Assembly: GCA_012960135.1 (NCBI GenBank)
Contig: DUBW01000019.1
Coordinates: 1 to 34,277, forward strand
Source: Methyloprofundus sp.
GTDB lineage: Bacteria; Pseudomonadota; Gammaproteobacteria; Methylococcales; Methylomonadaceae
Direction: 5' to 3'
DNA: 34,277 nt
A program made the position numbers and the translations under genes. Within the stretch, counting starts at the first letter, position 1, and each line of letters begins with the position of its first letter. A model generated the notes under the pieces. The model did no database searches. It was not told the DNA's origin and saw only the letters and a program-made list of their open reading frames with translations. Below are positions 27,108-34,277 of the stretch, piece by piece.

Positions 27108-27148
27108 TTTAATAACCTCCTGATCTTGATTTGACATTTTTGCCCGTT
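27093..27148 (-). repeat. dispersed ~50-bp repeat, copy B
   Basis: Read on the minus strand, this stretch matches 74-124 on the plus strand in the blocks GGCAAAA, CAAATCAAGATC, TTATTAAA and CCTTGCTCCT. It lies between the HepT and MNT relics and runs into the HepT frame. It may mark the end of a small element that helped break this locus. Confidence 0.5.
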
Positions 27149-27251
27149 TTCTGCGAGTTGCGTCGCTTGCTATGTGCCTATTGCTACGCCTTTAAAACGA
27201 ACAAAATTTCTACGTCAAACTTCCGCATATTATTAAATCTACACTCCTTAG

Positions 27252-27526
27252 TCATACGATAATTGAATCATTTAATACTTGCTTTCGAAAGGATTCAGGT
27301 AAAGCATTAGGAGTTACATCATCAACACCGAGTAAAATTTTTAGCTCATGACGAATTGCAGCTATATCCATTAGGGACGTTTTCTCTGTCAGTTCAATGA
27401 GTAACTGTTGTCTGTATCTTCGCCGCGAATCTCATAGCTATAAACTCTTGCATTTTTAGCATGATGTGTAGTAATAATGGTCTTAATTTGATTACGGTAT
27501 GTGTTTAAATCAGTTGAGGTGCGCAT
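27252..27526 (-). pseudogene. MNT-type nucleotidyltransferase antitoxin relic (MntA-like)
   Basis: From ATG 27526 the frame reads YRNQIKTIITTHHAKNARVY, then SYEIRGEDTDNS, and a stop. A second frame carries on with LLIELTEKTSLMDIAAIRHE, LKILLGVDDVTPNALPESFR, then KQVLNDSIIV and a stop at 27252. MNT domains have RVFGSxARGxxxxxSDxDLLV. Here the GS is replaced and the SDxD metal site is deleted at the frame change, so the protein is inactive. MntA proteins silence HepT toxins by AMPylation; the HepT relic follows. Together they are a former HEPN/MNT toxin-antitoxin pair lodged between two Hsp70 genes. Confidence 0.78.
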
Positions 27527-27549
27527 AAATTACTGACCTGTTGTGTAAT

Positions 27550-29463
27550 TTACTCTTCACCAGAACGCACATCAAATTCAATCTTCCAGCGGTTATCATC
27601 CTGATTGGAAATTGCCTGTAATGCTAAAGTCCCAATTTCAGTGACGGCGACAGAAAGATGCACCGGAATTACTTCACCTGCCTTACGATTTTCTTCAGGC
27701 AAGGTAATTTCTATTTCATCCAGCTCCTCTAATTCATCGGCTGACCAATAATCAAGACGGGTGCCTACTTTGTCTTCTCTGCGAGTTTTAGAACCAAAAA
27801 AACGGAAGCGTACCGGTTCACCTACGATCACGCCAAACTCATCATTGGGTAATTCGACTTCTGTAGCTTCTTCCATGCCGAAGGGTGCAATGCATAGGGC
27901 TTGAATCTCGGGAGACATGCCTGGGACAGCAGGCATTGCGCTTTCAACGCCGACATAATAAGAAGCAGCAGTACCACCTTTGATACGTACGCCTTTACCT
28001 TTGCGCACATAACCATAATAAGAAGCCCCCCGTGCCACGGCCAGATCTAGGTCAAGTCCGGTTAATAGTCGTGCGTCGGGTGCCTGTTCAGCGCTTAGCC
28101 ATGAATTAATGACATTCATCAATCGATCAGCAAAACGAGGGGCTTTTAATACGCCGCCGTTAAATAGTACGGCAGTCGGGTGTATAAAGCTTGCATTTTC
28201 AGGCAGGCTAATATCATTAAACTCATCAATTGCATTCAGTTGACGGGTTAAAAAGCTGGCTAAATGGCGTGTGATAGCAGCATCTTGTGCATAGGGCAGC
28301 CCGGCTGTGCGTAAACCAGTTCGAGCGCGGCTGACAGGCTGTTCATTACTAGTGACTTCAGGTAGGAAGCCTTGTAGTAATACTGTATTGACTTCATCAC
28401 GATTCAGTTCTGTACGTAGCGTCCCGCCTATTAAAGATGATCCACGATTCGGCACGACGATAGGAATATTGTCCGCTTCATCATTACTCAGAATACTTTC
28501 TTTAGCGGCGCGGCAGGCATGAGTTAATGCCTGGATTTGCCAGCCTTCAAGGCGCTTACCACCCTCTTGTTCCAGTTTGGCTTTTAGCGTGTAGGCTAAA
28601 GCCAGGTCCATATTATCACCACCTAATAAGATATGATCGCCCACGGCAATACGGGTTAAGCCTAGCGTTCCATCTTCTTCGGTGACGGCAATCAGAGATA
28701 AATCGGTCGTGCCACCACCGATATCAATCACTAAAATAATATCGCCGACGTTGGCATGATTGCGCCAGTCGCCTTCACTTTTCTCAATCCAGCTATACAG
28801 TGCAGCTTGTGGCTCTTCTAGTAAAATAGCATTGTTTAAGCCCGCTTTTTGTGCCGCCTCTGCCGTTAATTTGCGTGCCGCCGGATCAAAGGAAGCAGGT
28901 ACAGTTAGAGTGATTTCCTGATCCTGGATAGGTGCTTCTGGGTGTTGCTTATTCCACGCAGAGCACAGGTGTTCTAAATAAGCTGAGCTGGCCTGGAAAG
29001 GTGAAATCCGCTCGATCTCCTCAGGAGCTTCATTGGGTAATATCGCAGATTTACAATCCACACCCGTATGACAAAGCCAGCTTTTCGCACTGGAAACCAG
29101 GCGAATAGGCGTTTTAGTACCTAAATTACGGGCAATCTCACCAACTAGGTAATCGGGTTTAGCGGTCCAGGGAAGAGCTGTTTCACCATCATTAATTTCA
29201 GCCTCATGAGCCTGATATAAAAAAGAGGGAAGTTGTGCTTTGTCTTCAATAACACCGGGAGCAGTAAGCTGAGGGATTTGCAGCACCTCCTGGGTGATTT
29301 CATCCGCATCAGGATCTGTAATATCCGCATAGGAAAGTACGCAATGTGTTGTACCTAAATCTATACCAATAGAATAATGTTTGTTATTTATTGCCTGCTG
29401 ATCTGTTGGATTATGCTCAGACTCATGGCTATCGTGCTCATTATGTTTGTTTTCATCACTCAT
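27550..29463 (-). CDS. divergent Hsp70 family protein
   Basis: This 637-residue Hsp70 has a polar His/Glu-rich N-terminal tail of about 30 residues, then YSIGIDLGTTHCVLSYADI (31-49), TVPASFDPAARKLTAEAAQK, LEEPQAALYSWI, phosphate 2 motif LVIDIGGGTTDLSLI and NGGVLKAPRF. The C-terminal part is beta-rich (VIVGEPVRFRFFGSKTRRED, then EITLPEENRKAGEVIPVHLS) and ends without a helical lid. It is closely similar in layout to the first ~600 residues of the 914-residue Hsp70, and unlike DnaK in the loops. It overlaps the DUF2760 gene by four bases (ATGA), so it is co-translated with the membrane protein. A lidless Hsp70 next to a membrane partner suggests action at the membrane; that is inference. Confidence 0.9.
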   Translation of the reverse strand: MSDENKHNEHDSHESEHNPTDQQAINNKHYSIGIDLGTTHCVLSYADITDPDADEITQEVLQIPQLTAPGVIEDKAQLPSFLYQAHEAEINDGETALPWTAKPDYLVGEIARNLGTKTPIRLVSSAKSWLCHTGVDCKSAILPNEAPEEIERISPFQASSAYLEHLCSAWNKQHPEAPIQDQEITLTVPASFDPAARKLTAEAAQKAGLNNAILLEEPQAALYSWIEKSEGDWRNHANVGDIILVIDIGGGTTDLSLIAVTEEDGTLGLTRIAVGDHILLGGDNMDLALAYTLKAKLEQEGGKRLEGWQIQALTHACRAAKESILSNDEADNIPIVVPNRGSSLIGGTLRTELNRDEVNTVLLQGFLPEVTSNEQPVSRARTGLRTAGLPYAQDAAITRHLASFLTRQLNAIDEFNDISLPENASFIHPTAVLFNGGVLKAPRFADRLMNVINSWLSAEQAPDARLLTGLDLDLAVARGASYYGYVRKGKGVRIKGGTAASYYVGVESAMPAVPGMSPEIQALCIAPFGMEEATEVELPNDEFGVIVGEPVRFRFFGSKTRREDKVGTRLDYWSADELEELDEIEITLPEENRKAGEVIPVHLSVAVTEIGTLALQAISNQDDNRWKIEFDVRSGEE

Positions 29464-30161
29464 AACTCCACCTCCGCAGCAACAATAATTTTAGTATTAT
29501 GGCCTTCTGTCAGTTTTGGTAGCTTGATTTCAGTCACTTGCCAGCCTTTATGAACCAATGTGCCAGTAAAAGGTGCTTTACCTACAATATTGCCAGTTAA
29601 GCGAACTTCAGCAGCATTAAAACCTTCGGTTAAAGTGATTCTGCTACCTTCTTCTTCATTACGTACGGTTGCTAAACTGAAATGCTCTTTGATTACTTTT
29701 TTACAGCCGGTATGTACGACTCGAGCCGCAGCACCTATATCAGCATCGCTATAGGCATTAACATCTTCTTTAATAAAATCAATAAAGCGCGCTTCTTTTT
29801 GTAATAAGCTTAATAATTGTAATGCCGCGTCAGGGGTAGATTCTTTTAAAACAATAGGTTTAGGTGCGGGTAATTCGACAATTCTCTCAACTTCTACGAT
29901 TTTTTCAACTTCAACAATTTTTTCGACGACTTTTACTTCGGGTTGAAGTTTAGGGATCTGAGCAGAAATTAACTGTTCTTTATTGGCAGTATCTACTTGC
30001 GGACCCGGTTTACTTCGTCGCATTAAACCAATTAGCATGGCAAATAACAGGATAATAACGGTTAGTGCCAGGCCAAATACTGTTGCTGCAAGGTAGGCAT
30101 GGATAGCATCAAATGTAGTTGGAAAAAGTTCTAAATTAATTTTATATTGGCTTGTGTTCAT
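29460..30161 (-). CDS. membrane-anchored DUF2760 protein
   Basis: One transmembrane helix (about residues 24-47) follows a short N-terminus and is flanked by RRSK on the inner side. Next is a heptad-like repeat, VEKIVEVEKIVEVERIVEL (residues about 79-97), then the DUF2760 domain (about 110-233): LLSLLQKEARFIDFIKEDVN, YSDADIGAAARVVHTGCKK, and a beta-rich end (TGTLVHKGWQVTEIKLPKL). The repeat should form a rigid stalk or coiled coil. DUF2760 genes typically sit upstream of this kind of Hsp70, and here the stop overlaps the Hsp70 start, so it probably tethers or feeds that chaperone. No enzymatic motif is visible. Confidence 0.88.
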   Translation of the reverse strand: MNTSQYKINLELFPTTFDAIHAYLAATVFGLALTVIILLFAMLIGLMRRSKPGPQVDTANKEQLISAQIPKLQPEVKVVEKIVEVEKIVEVERIVELPAPKPIVLKESTPDAALQLLSLLQKEARFIDFIKEDVNAYSDADIGAAARVVHTGCKKVIKEHFSLATVRNEEEGSRITLTEGFNAAEVRLTGNIVGKAPFTGTLVHKGWQVTEIKLPKLTEGHNTKIIVAAEVEL

Positions 30162-30279
30162 AAGTATTTAAATGTGTAATAAAATTAGCCTGAAGCTATG
30201 TTTGTCGTGTGCTAAAGTCAGTTTTTACTTAAATTTTATCTGTCCAGGCGGAATAATGCGTGTGAGTGTTATGAATAGC

Positions 30280-30750
30280 TTATTGAGTGGCCCCGGCATT
30301 ACGTGCAGCTTCGGCAAACATTAATGACTGCAAGATTTTGCGGATCATTTGAACGCGTGTTTTTTTTAGGTAACGATCTGCAATTACTTCGGGGACACCA
30401 TCGTTAATAAAAGTTGCGCGAATGATTGCTAATTCGGGCTCGCATTGCTTGATTACGGCATCGGTCGCGATGCGAGAGTCGATTTTTTGATAACCTTTTT
30501 TCTGCGCTTCTGTGTAGACACATTGAGTATAGTTATATTTGTCTTGCTGTACTTTTTTTATCGTAGCATCAGAAAGGCTAGTGCCATTCCATTTGCTTTT
30601 TGCAGGCTCTGATTTAGGTGCCTTCTTCTGTGGAGCTTCTTTGATGCTTTTAGTGGCTGCCGGGTGACTAGTCGTGTTATCTGTCTTGTTATCATCGGAG
30701 CATGCTTGTAGAAATAAACTACCGAAAATAAGGAATATAATTTTTTTCAT
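30280..30750 (-). CDS. hypothetical lipoprotein (156 aa)
   Basis: Start at 30750 (MKKIIF) is preferred to a longer frame to 30810 because it gives a clean lipoprotein signal with lipobox LFLQAC (C17). The mature part has a low-complexity Lys/Pro/Ala/Ser linker (about 30-55), then a helical domain with two cysteines (TQCVYTEA and KQCEPELA) and a basic C-terminus (YLKKTRVQMIRKILQ). The two cysteines may form a disulfide in the periplasm. It lies 118 bases upstream of the DUF2760 gene on the same strand; a link to the chaperone set is possible but not shown. No family recognised. Confidence 0.7.
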   Translation of the reverse strand: MKKIIFLIFGSLFLQACSDDNKTDNTTSHPAATKSIKEAPQKKAPKSEPAKSKWNGTSLSDATIKKVQQDKYNYTQCVYTEAQKKGYQKIDSRIATDAVIKQCEPELAIIRATFINDGVPEVIADRYLKKTRVQMIRKILQSLMFAEAARNAGATQ

Positions 30751-30855
30751 GGTGTGTATTATGTAATGTAGATAAGCGCTAATTTTAAGCGATTGCAGGG
30801 TAATGGGCAATGGCTCTTATGTGGATAGAGAATTTACAAAATAGCTATATTTTTA

Positions 30856-31266
30856 CTAAAGTGGGGTGTGGTCGATGAGATAACAAGTCATTGCTAATAC
30901 TTTATTTTTGTAATAATCCAGAATTTCTTCGTTTTGCACACAATGGTAAATTTCTTCTACTGATAAAGTTAAATTTCTTGATTCAAAATGTACCTGATTG
31001 TCTAAATAGAAATGCTTGGATAACCAGTTTTGACTTCGTCTAATCACTTCTATATCAACAATATCTTGTGCTATCAGGACATATTCTTGTCATTCAGGAA
31101 TATTGATATAAGAGAAGCGTTTCGTAGTTTCGTCTGGTTTGTATGTAGATTTTGATATAACTTCAACAATAACCAGCAGAGTTACAGTGTAATAGGGCTG
31201 TGCTTCGTCAAACTGACAAGCAACGATATAGTGGACCTCGAAATCAAGACAATAGTTTAAGCTAGA
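30856..31266 (-). pseudogene. Uma2-family (DUF820) nuclease-like pseudogene
   Basis: The minus strand reads FDEAQPYYTVTLLVIVEVIS, KSTYKPDETTKRFSYINIPE, then an in-frame TGA (31090-31092), then QEYVLIAQDIVDIEVIRRSQ and on to LTLSVEEIYHC. This is the C-terminal two-thirds of a Uma2 protein (PVLxVEVLSxST...K...Y...P.LQEYVLI). These have a PD-(D/E)XK-like fold and are common in many copies in cyanobacteria and some gammaproteobacteria, with no firm function. The N-terminal third is missing or unrecognisable, next to the IS3 fragment. Confidence 0.7.
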
Positions 31267-31291
31267 CTCTATCAAAAAATATGGATCAAAA

Positions 31292-31525
31292 ATGAGCGAA
31301 ACTACACGAAAGGTTTTTACGGGTACACAAAAGGCCAAGATTGCTTTAGAAGCAGTTAAAGGCATGAAAACAATTAATGAGATTGCACAAGATAACAATG
31401 TTGACACATCAGTACATCCGACACAGGTCAGTCAATGGAAAAAGGATTTACTGGACAATGCAAGCACCTTATTTGAAGGTAAACGGGGGCCTAAGCGAAT
31501 CAATCCACAAAGTGATCCAGATCAG
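31292..31525 (+). pseudogene. truncated IS3-family transposase orfA
   Basis: From ATG 31292 the frame reads RKVFTGTQKAKIALEAVKGM, then a helix-turn-helix, HPTQVSQWKKDLLDNAS, and FEGKRGPKRI. This is the start of IS3 (IS150-like) OrfA, the DNA-binding part of the OrfAB transposase. It has a small insertion (DTS) before HPTQ. At about 31525 the frame leaves IS3 sequence and passes into RAYT sequence out of frame (TTGFICKN), so the leucine zipper and all of OrfB are lost. The fused frame, 86 residues, is not expected to work. Confidence 0.8.
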
Positions 31526-31881
31526 ACTACCGGTTTTATCTGCAAAAACTGAGTGATGCTTGTAAAAATATGATTGTGAATGACATGCGTATGTCTTAAT
31601 GACTAATCATGTTCACCTGTTGATTACCCCAGATTTAGATAATGGAATTAGTAAAGTCATGCAGTATATAGGTCGTTACTATGTCCAATATTTTAATGAC
31701 CAATATCAACGGACAGGTACTTTATGGGAAGGACGTTATAAAGCCACACTGCTTGATAGCGAGAATTATCTGCTAACGTGTAGCCGATATATCGAGTTGA
31801 ATCCAGTTCGGGCGGGGATGGTCAATGATCCTGCTGAATATCCTTGGTCGAGTTATCATTCTGAAATATTTAAGAGTAAAT
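31526..31881 (+). pseudogene. RAYT (REP-associated tyrosine transposase), truncated copy 1
   Basis: This 5'-truncated copy is joined to the IS3 fragment at about 31526. The open part from ATG 31599 carries the HUH motif in MTNHVHLLI and GTLWEGRYKATLLDSENYLL, SRYIELNPVRAGMV and YPWSSYHSE, the Y1 transposase fold of RAYTs. It ends early (FKSK), short of the usual C-terminus. Compared with copy 2 it lacks one base near 31569, and it shares the in-frame TGA at 31581-31583. Over 262 bases the copies differ at about seven positions. RAYTs move REP sequences; REP-like palindromes with GTAG occur elsewhere in this window. Without its N-terminal part this copy is likely dead. Confidence 0.85.
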
Positions 31882-31895
31882 AGGTTATCAATCGA

Positions 31896-31921
31896 GTCTG
31901 ACCCTATTGTTTTTTCTATTG
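31896..31921 (+). repeat. left arm of 26/27-base inverted repeat flanking the phosphoesterase
   Basis: This arm begins GTCTGACCCTATTG and continues through six T to CTATTG. Its complement, with one more T, lies at 33830-33856. It follows the 3' end of RAYT copy 1 by 14 bases. A further run of Ts and CTATTG follows to about 31936. Confidence 0.8.
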
Positions 31922-32015
31922 TTTTTTTTCTATTGGTTTTGTGTATGATTGGAATTAACCTCGAATTAAGGGGGGTTAACTTGCATTCAAATAATAATAA
32001 ATTGGGGAAGTGCAC

Positions 32016-33785
32016 ATGAGCCATATTAGAATATTTTGTTTACTGATGGCGTCAGTATTTCTGGGGAGCAGCGGAGTGGTTTTTGCGCACGTAGCCTGTG
32101 CTAATTTAGACAATTCCTCTTTACTTTTGGACCTTCCTTGCGTTGTGTCTAGGGGTACTACTTGGAGTGTGACACTAATCCCTGAATTTAATTCTAAGGG
32201 CGAAGTGGGTACGTGGCATGCAGATAGAAATAGCATCGAGCAGGCCGACTTCGCGCCAGACAACAAGGCTTGTGCTGTATTGAATGGATCCACAAATGAT
32301 TTAAAACTCAACTGTGTTTTGAGTCACGGCAAAGTGTGGCAGGCACAACTTGCAGCGAAATACCCAGGTAGTGAGCAGTTAATATGGTACCTTGAAAGTT
32401 ATGGGCCAGCAACGCCTAATGGATACGCATACAGTATGCTTGCTCCTGGGAAAAACGGAAGCACCATTATTTACGCCCGCATTCTTCTGGACGCGCCGAA
32501 CCAAGTTTGTCCGGTACTGAATGGCAGCGATGGTTCGACGCTGACAACGCTTTTACGACCAATGTACCCGGATTCAGTAACCAGCTCAGCCAGTTTCCCC
32601 GTCACTGTTTGTGAAGCGGTGATGGTCGAGGGTGTCTCATACAGTAGTTTTAATAACACTCTAAATATTAATGCTGCTACGCTCGCCGCATCCAGGGTGC
32701 AGGTATATGGTGACTCAGGGTGTGATCCGTCTGATTGTCCGGGTGTAACCCCATCCACCCAGTTCCAATCGCTCGCAAACATTGGTGCAAAACAATCGCC
32801 AAACCTCATTCTGCATATGGGGGATTACAATTATCGCGGCACATCTGGTGCAATTACCGGCCAGACGTATGCCTACGATGCGGGTGATGGCGATTTTGGT
32901 GGCAAGACCTGCGGCTTGCAAGAAACGTATTATAGTCAAAATGCGGCAAACAGCCCCAGACCAGACAGCTGGCCAAACTGGCAGGCCGATTTTTTCGATA
33001 CTGCACAAAACTTACTGCCAAAGGCTCCCTGGGTATTTGCGCGCGGGAATCACGAACTTTGCAGTCGTGCAGGACCAGGCTGGTTTTACTTTATGGGCCC
33101 GGGTTCTTCCTTGCCTGGAGCGGGTCAAGCACAAATACAATGTCCGGATCAGGGTGATCTAAATTCCCCGCCAGCAACAGCAATACAGCACATCACTATG
33201 ATTCCGCCTTATATGCTGCCACTGAGTACTATCGATGTATGGGTTATGGATACGGCCAATGCCTGCGATGATCTGGCCACTAATGATCTCACTGCACAGT
33301 ACCAAACACAGTATGAGCAGCTTGCAAACACAGCAAAAAACACCACCTGGGTTATGAGCCATAGACCCATTTGGGGCTTTTGGGATGACGGTACACCCAT
33401 TGTGAACCAGATGTTGCAAACGGCTTTGGCCAATTCAAAAGAGGGTGAATTACCGTCAACTGTACAATTGTCGCTGGCGGGCCATATGCATATTTTTGAG
33501 TCACTGAGTGTTCTGCAGGGCAGCACACGCCCTCCGCAGGTGGTGATTGGCAATAGTGGTGTGAGTCTGGAGTCTACGCCCGCGAACGGTAATTTTACCC
33601 AGATAATTGATGGGCAACTGACCGCAGGTAATGCCATGCTGGAGTTTGGCTTTTTATCTATGTCAGTTGGTGGCGGTGCATGGAGTGGAGAAGTACTAGG
33701 TACAGAAGGTAACATCCTGCTGAATTGTGACAGCGGCAATATCGCGAATGGGCAGCGGGTCTGCTTGGCGGCGCCTGGCAGCTAG
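32016..33785 (+). CDS. secreted calcineurin-like metallophosphoesterase
   Basis: ATG at 32016 is chosen over the GTG two codons earlier because GGGGA precedes it. A Sec signal covers residues 1-25 (cut near FAHVA). Residues about 28-150 hold two similar beta units with paired cysteines (LPCVVSRGTTW and LNCVLSHGKVW; CAVLNGS and CPVLNGS). The catalytic domain has the five metal-binding blocks: D233 (YGDSG), D270 (MGDYNY), N345-H346 (RGNHE), H449 (MSHRP) and H490/H492 (AGHMH). The enzyme should be a two-metal periplasmic or extracellular phosphoesterase. Substrate is unknown; the beta domain may bind a polymer or cell surface. It lies alone between the arms of an inverted repeat and two RAYT copies, suggesting acquisition as cargo. 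Confidence 0.9.
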   Translation: MSHIRIFCLLMASVFLGSSGVVFAHVACANLDNSSLLLDLPCVVSRGTTWSVTLIPEFNSKGEVGTWHADRNSIEQADFAPDNKACAVLNGSTNDLKLNCVLSHGKVWQAQLAAKYPGSEQLIWYLESYGPATPNGYAYSMLAPGKNGSTIIYARILLDAPNQVCPVLNGSDGSTLTTLLRPMYPDSVTSSASFPVTVCEAVMVEGVSYSSFNNTLNINAATLAASRVQVYGDSGCDPSDCPGVTPSTQFQSLANIGAKQSPNLILHMGDYNYRGTSGAITGQTYAYDAGDGDFGGKTCGLQETYYSQNAANSPRPDSWPNWQADFFDTAQNLLPKAPWVFARGNHELCSRAGPGWFYFMGPGSSLPGAGQAQIQCPDQGDLNSPPATAIQHITMIPPYMLPLSTIDVWVMDTANACDDLATNDLTAQYQTQYEQLANTAKNTTWVMSHRPIWGFWDDGTPIVNQMLQTALANSKEGELPSTVQLSLAGHMHIFESLSVLQGSTRPPQVVIGNSGVSLESTPANGNFTQIIDGQLTAGNAMLEFGFLSMSVGGGAWSGEVLGTEGNILLNCDSGNIANGQRVCLAAPGS

Positions 33786-33829
33786 CGGAACGGGGAGTCG
33801 CTATTTTTACGAAAGCTTGTTTTGGAAAA

Positions 33830-33856
33830 CAATAGAAAAAAACAATAGGGTCAGAC
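33830..33856 (-). repeat. right arm of 26/27-base inverted repeat flanking the phosphoesterase
   Basis: It starts CAATAG, then seven A, then CAATAGGGTCAGAC, the complement of 31896-31921 apart from one extra base in the A-run. It lies 44 bases after the phosphoesterase stop and 64 bases before RAYT copy 2, so it also marks the 5' edge of that RAYT copy. Confidence 0.8.
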
Positions 33857-33920
33857 CGAATGAAATAACATATTATGCTCTAAGTTATTCTTTTGGAAAT
33901 AAGCGATAGGTGTAAGAGAA

Positions 33921-34277
33921 ATGGCACGACTTCCCCGTTTTGTGATTTCTGGGCCGCCACAACATATTATTCAGCGTAGAAATAATCGAGATATTATCTT
34001 TGTAGCTGATGAAAACTACCGGTTTTATCTGCAAAAACTGAGCGATGCTTGTAAACAATATGATTGTGAATGACATGCGTATGTCTTAATGACTAATCAT
34101 GTTCACCTGTTGATTGCCCCGGATTCAGATAATGGAATTAGTAAAGTCATGCAGTATATAGGTCGTTACTATGTCCAATATTTTAATGACCAATATCAAT
34201 GGACAGGTACTTTATGGGAAGGACGTTATAAAGCCACACTGCTTGATAGCGAGAATTATCTGCTAACGTGTAGCCGA
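33921..34277 (+). pseudogene. RAYT copy 2, with in-frame TGA, cut by the window edge
   Basis: ATG at 33921 begins MARLPRFVISGPPQHIIQRR, the usual RAYT start. The frame meets TGA at 34071-34073 (codon 51, after KQYDCE), then continues in the same frame with HAYVLMTNHVHLL, the HUH motif, and GTLWEGRYKATLL to the edge. A restart at ATG 34089 would give a protein with the HUH motif but without the first strand. Compared with copy 1 this copy keeps the N-terminal part and lacks the one-base loss. A weak ribosome site (AAGAG) precedes 33921. It is either a dead gene or one made by restart or readthrough. Confidence 0.8.

Noticed and set aside
32016-33785. Base composition of the phosphoesterase as sign of transfer
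   Set aside because: Sampled lines are about 48-60 percent GC, but uvrA lines reach similar values, so composition does not separate it; only the repeat context supports transfer.
31896-33856. Inverted repeats as terminal repeats of a classical DDE transposon carrying the phosphoesterase
   Set aside because: No transposase lies between the repeats and no target duplication is evident; the RAYT flanks give a better account.
1-34277. CRISPR array, tRNA or rRNA gene
   Set aside because: No regularly spaced direct repeats and no cloverleaf or rRNA-like sequence noticed on reading both strands; a covariance-model scan would be decisive for tRNA.

Overview
This window looks like a chromosomal stretch of a moderately AT-rich gammaproteobacterium. 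The gene set (group 3d Hox hydrogenase genes, CysDN, a chaperone island of Hsp70s with DUF2760 and DUF3731, decayed HEPN/MNT and DUF429 genes, RAYT elements) resembles what I know from Methylococcales-type or sulfur-oxidising gammaproteobacteria. That placement is inference; no rRNA or marker gene here fixes it.

Layout. Bases 1-640: the tail of a plus-strand gene (perhaps a transposase), a short dispersed repeat, a terminator and a minus-strand membrane protein. 640-1345: a gap with an IS3 remnant where hoxH would be expected. 1346-4276 (minus): hoxF-hoxU-hoxY, the diaphorase and small-subunit genes of an NAD-linked NiFe hydrogenase. hoxF is broken in two places, hoxU has lost a cluster cysteine, and no hoxH follows. 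4408-8126 (minus): uvrA and galU. 8303-10943 (minus): cysD and cysN for sulfate activation, with a REP doublet between them; CysN ends in what looks like a vestigial APS-kinase domain. 11249-17261: lipoprotein, voltage-gated K+ channel with a zinc ribbon, glnS, membrane-anchored globin, small secreted protein and glucokinase. 17408-17943: a DUF429 pseudogene.

18254-30161 is the most coherent system: a chaperone island. A plus-strand operon encodes a TPR protein, a J-domain protein with PPD in place of HPD, a GrpE-like protein, a DnaK-like protein and a small zinc-ribbon protein, with overlapping or nearly abutting genes. Facing it, a minus-strand set encodes a membrane-anchored DUF2760 protein and two divergent Hsp70s, the larger with a long C-terminal DUF3731-type region. 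A decayed HEPN/MNT toxin-antitoxin pair lies between these two Hsp70 genes. The island thus has three Hsp70s, one J-like and one GrpE-like cofactor and one membrane protein, suggesting a dedicated chaperone machine apart from housekeeping DnaK.

30280-34277 is an accessory, mobile-element-rich end: a lipoprotein, a Uma2-family pseudogene, an IS3 orfA fragment fused to a truncated RAYT, then a secreted metallophosphoesterase bracketed by a 26/27-bp inverted repeat, then a second RAYT running off the window. Both RAYT copies carry the same in-frame TGA just before the HUH motif. Elsewhere the window has palindromic repeats headed by GTAG, the hallmark of RAYT-mobilised REP sequences. I found no tRNA, rRNA or CRISPR array.
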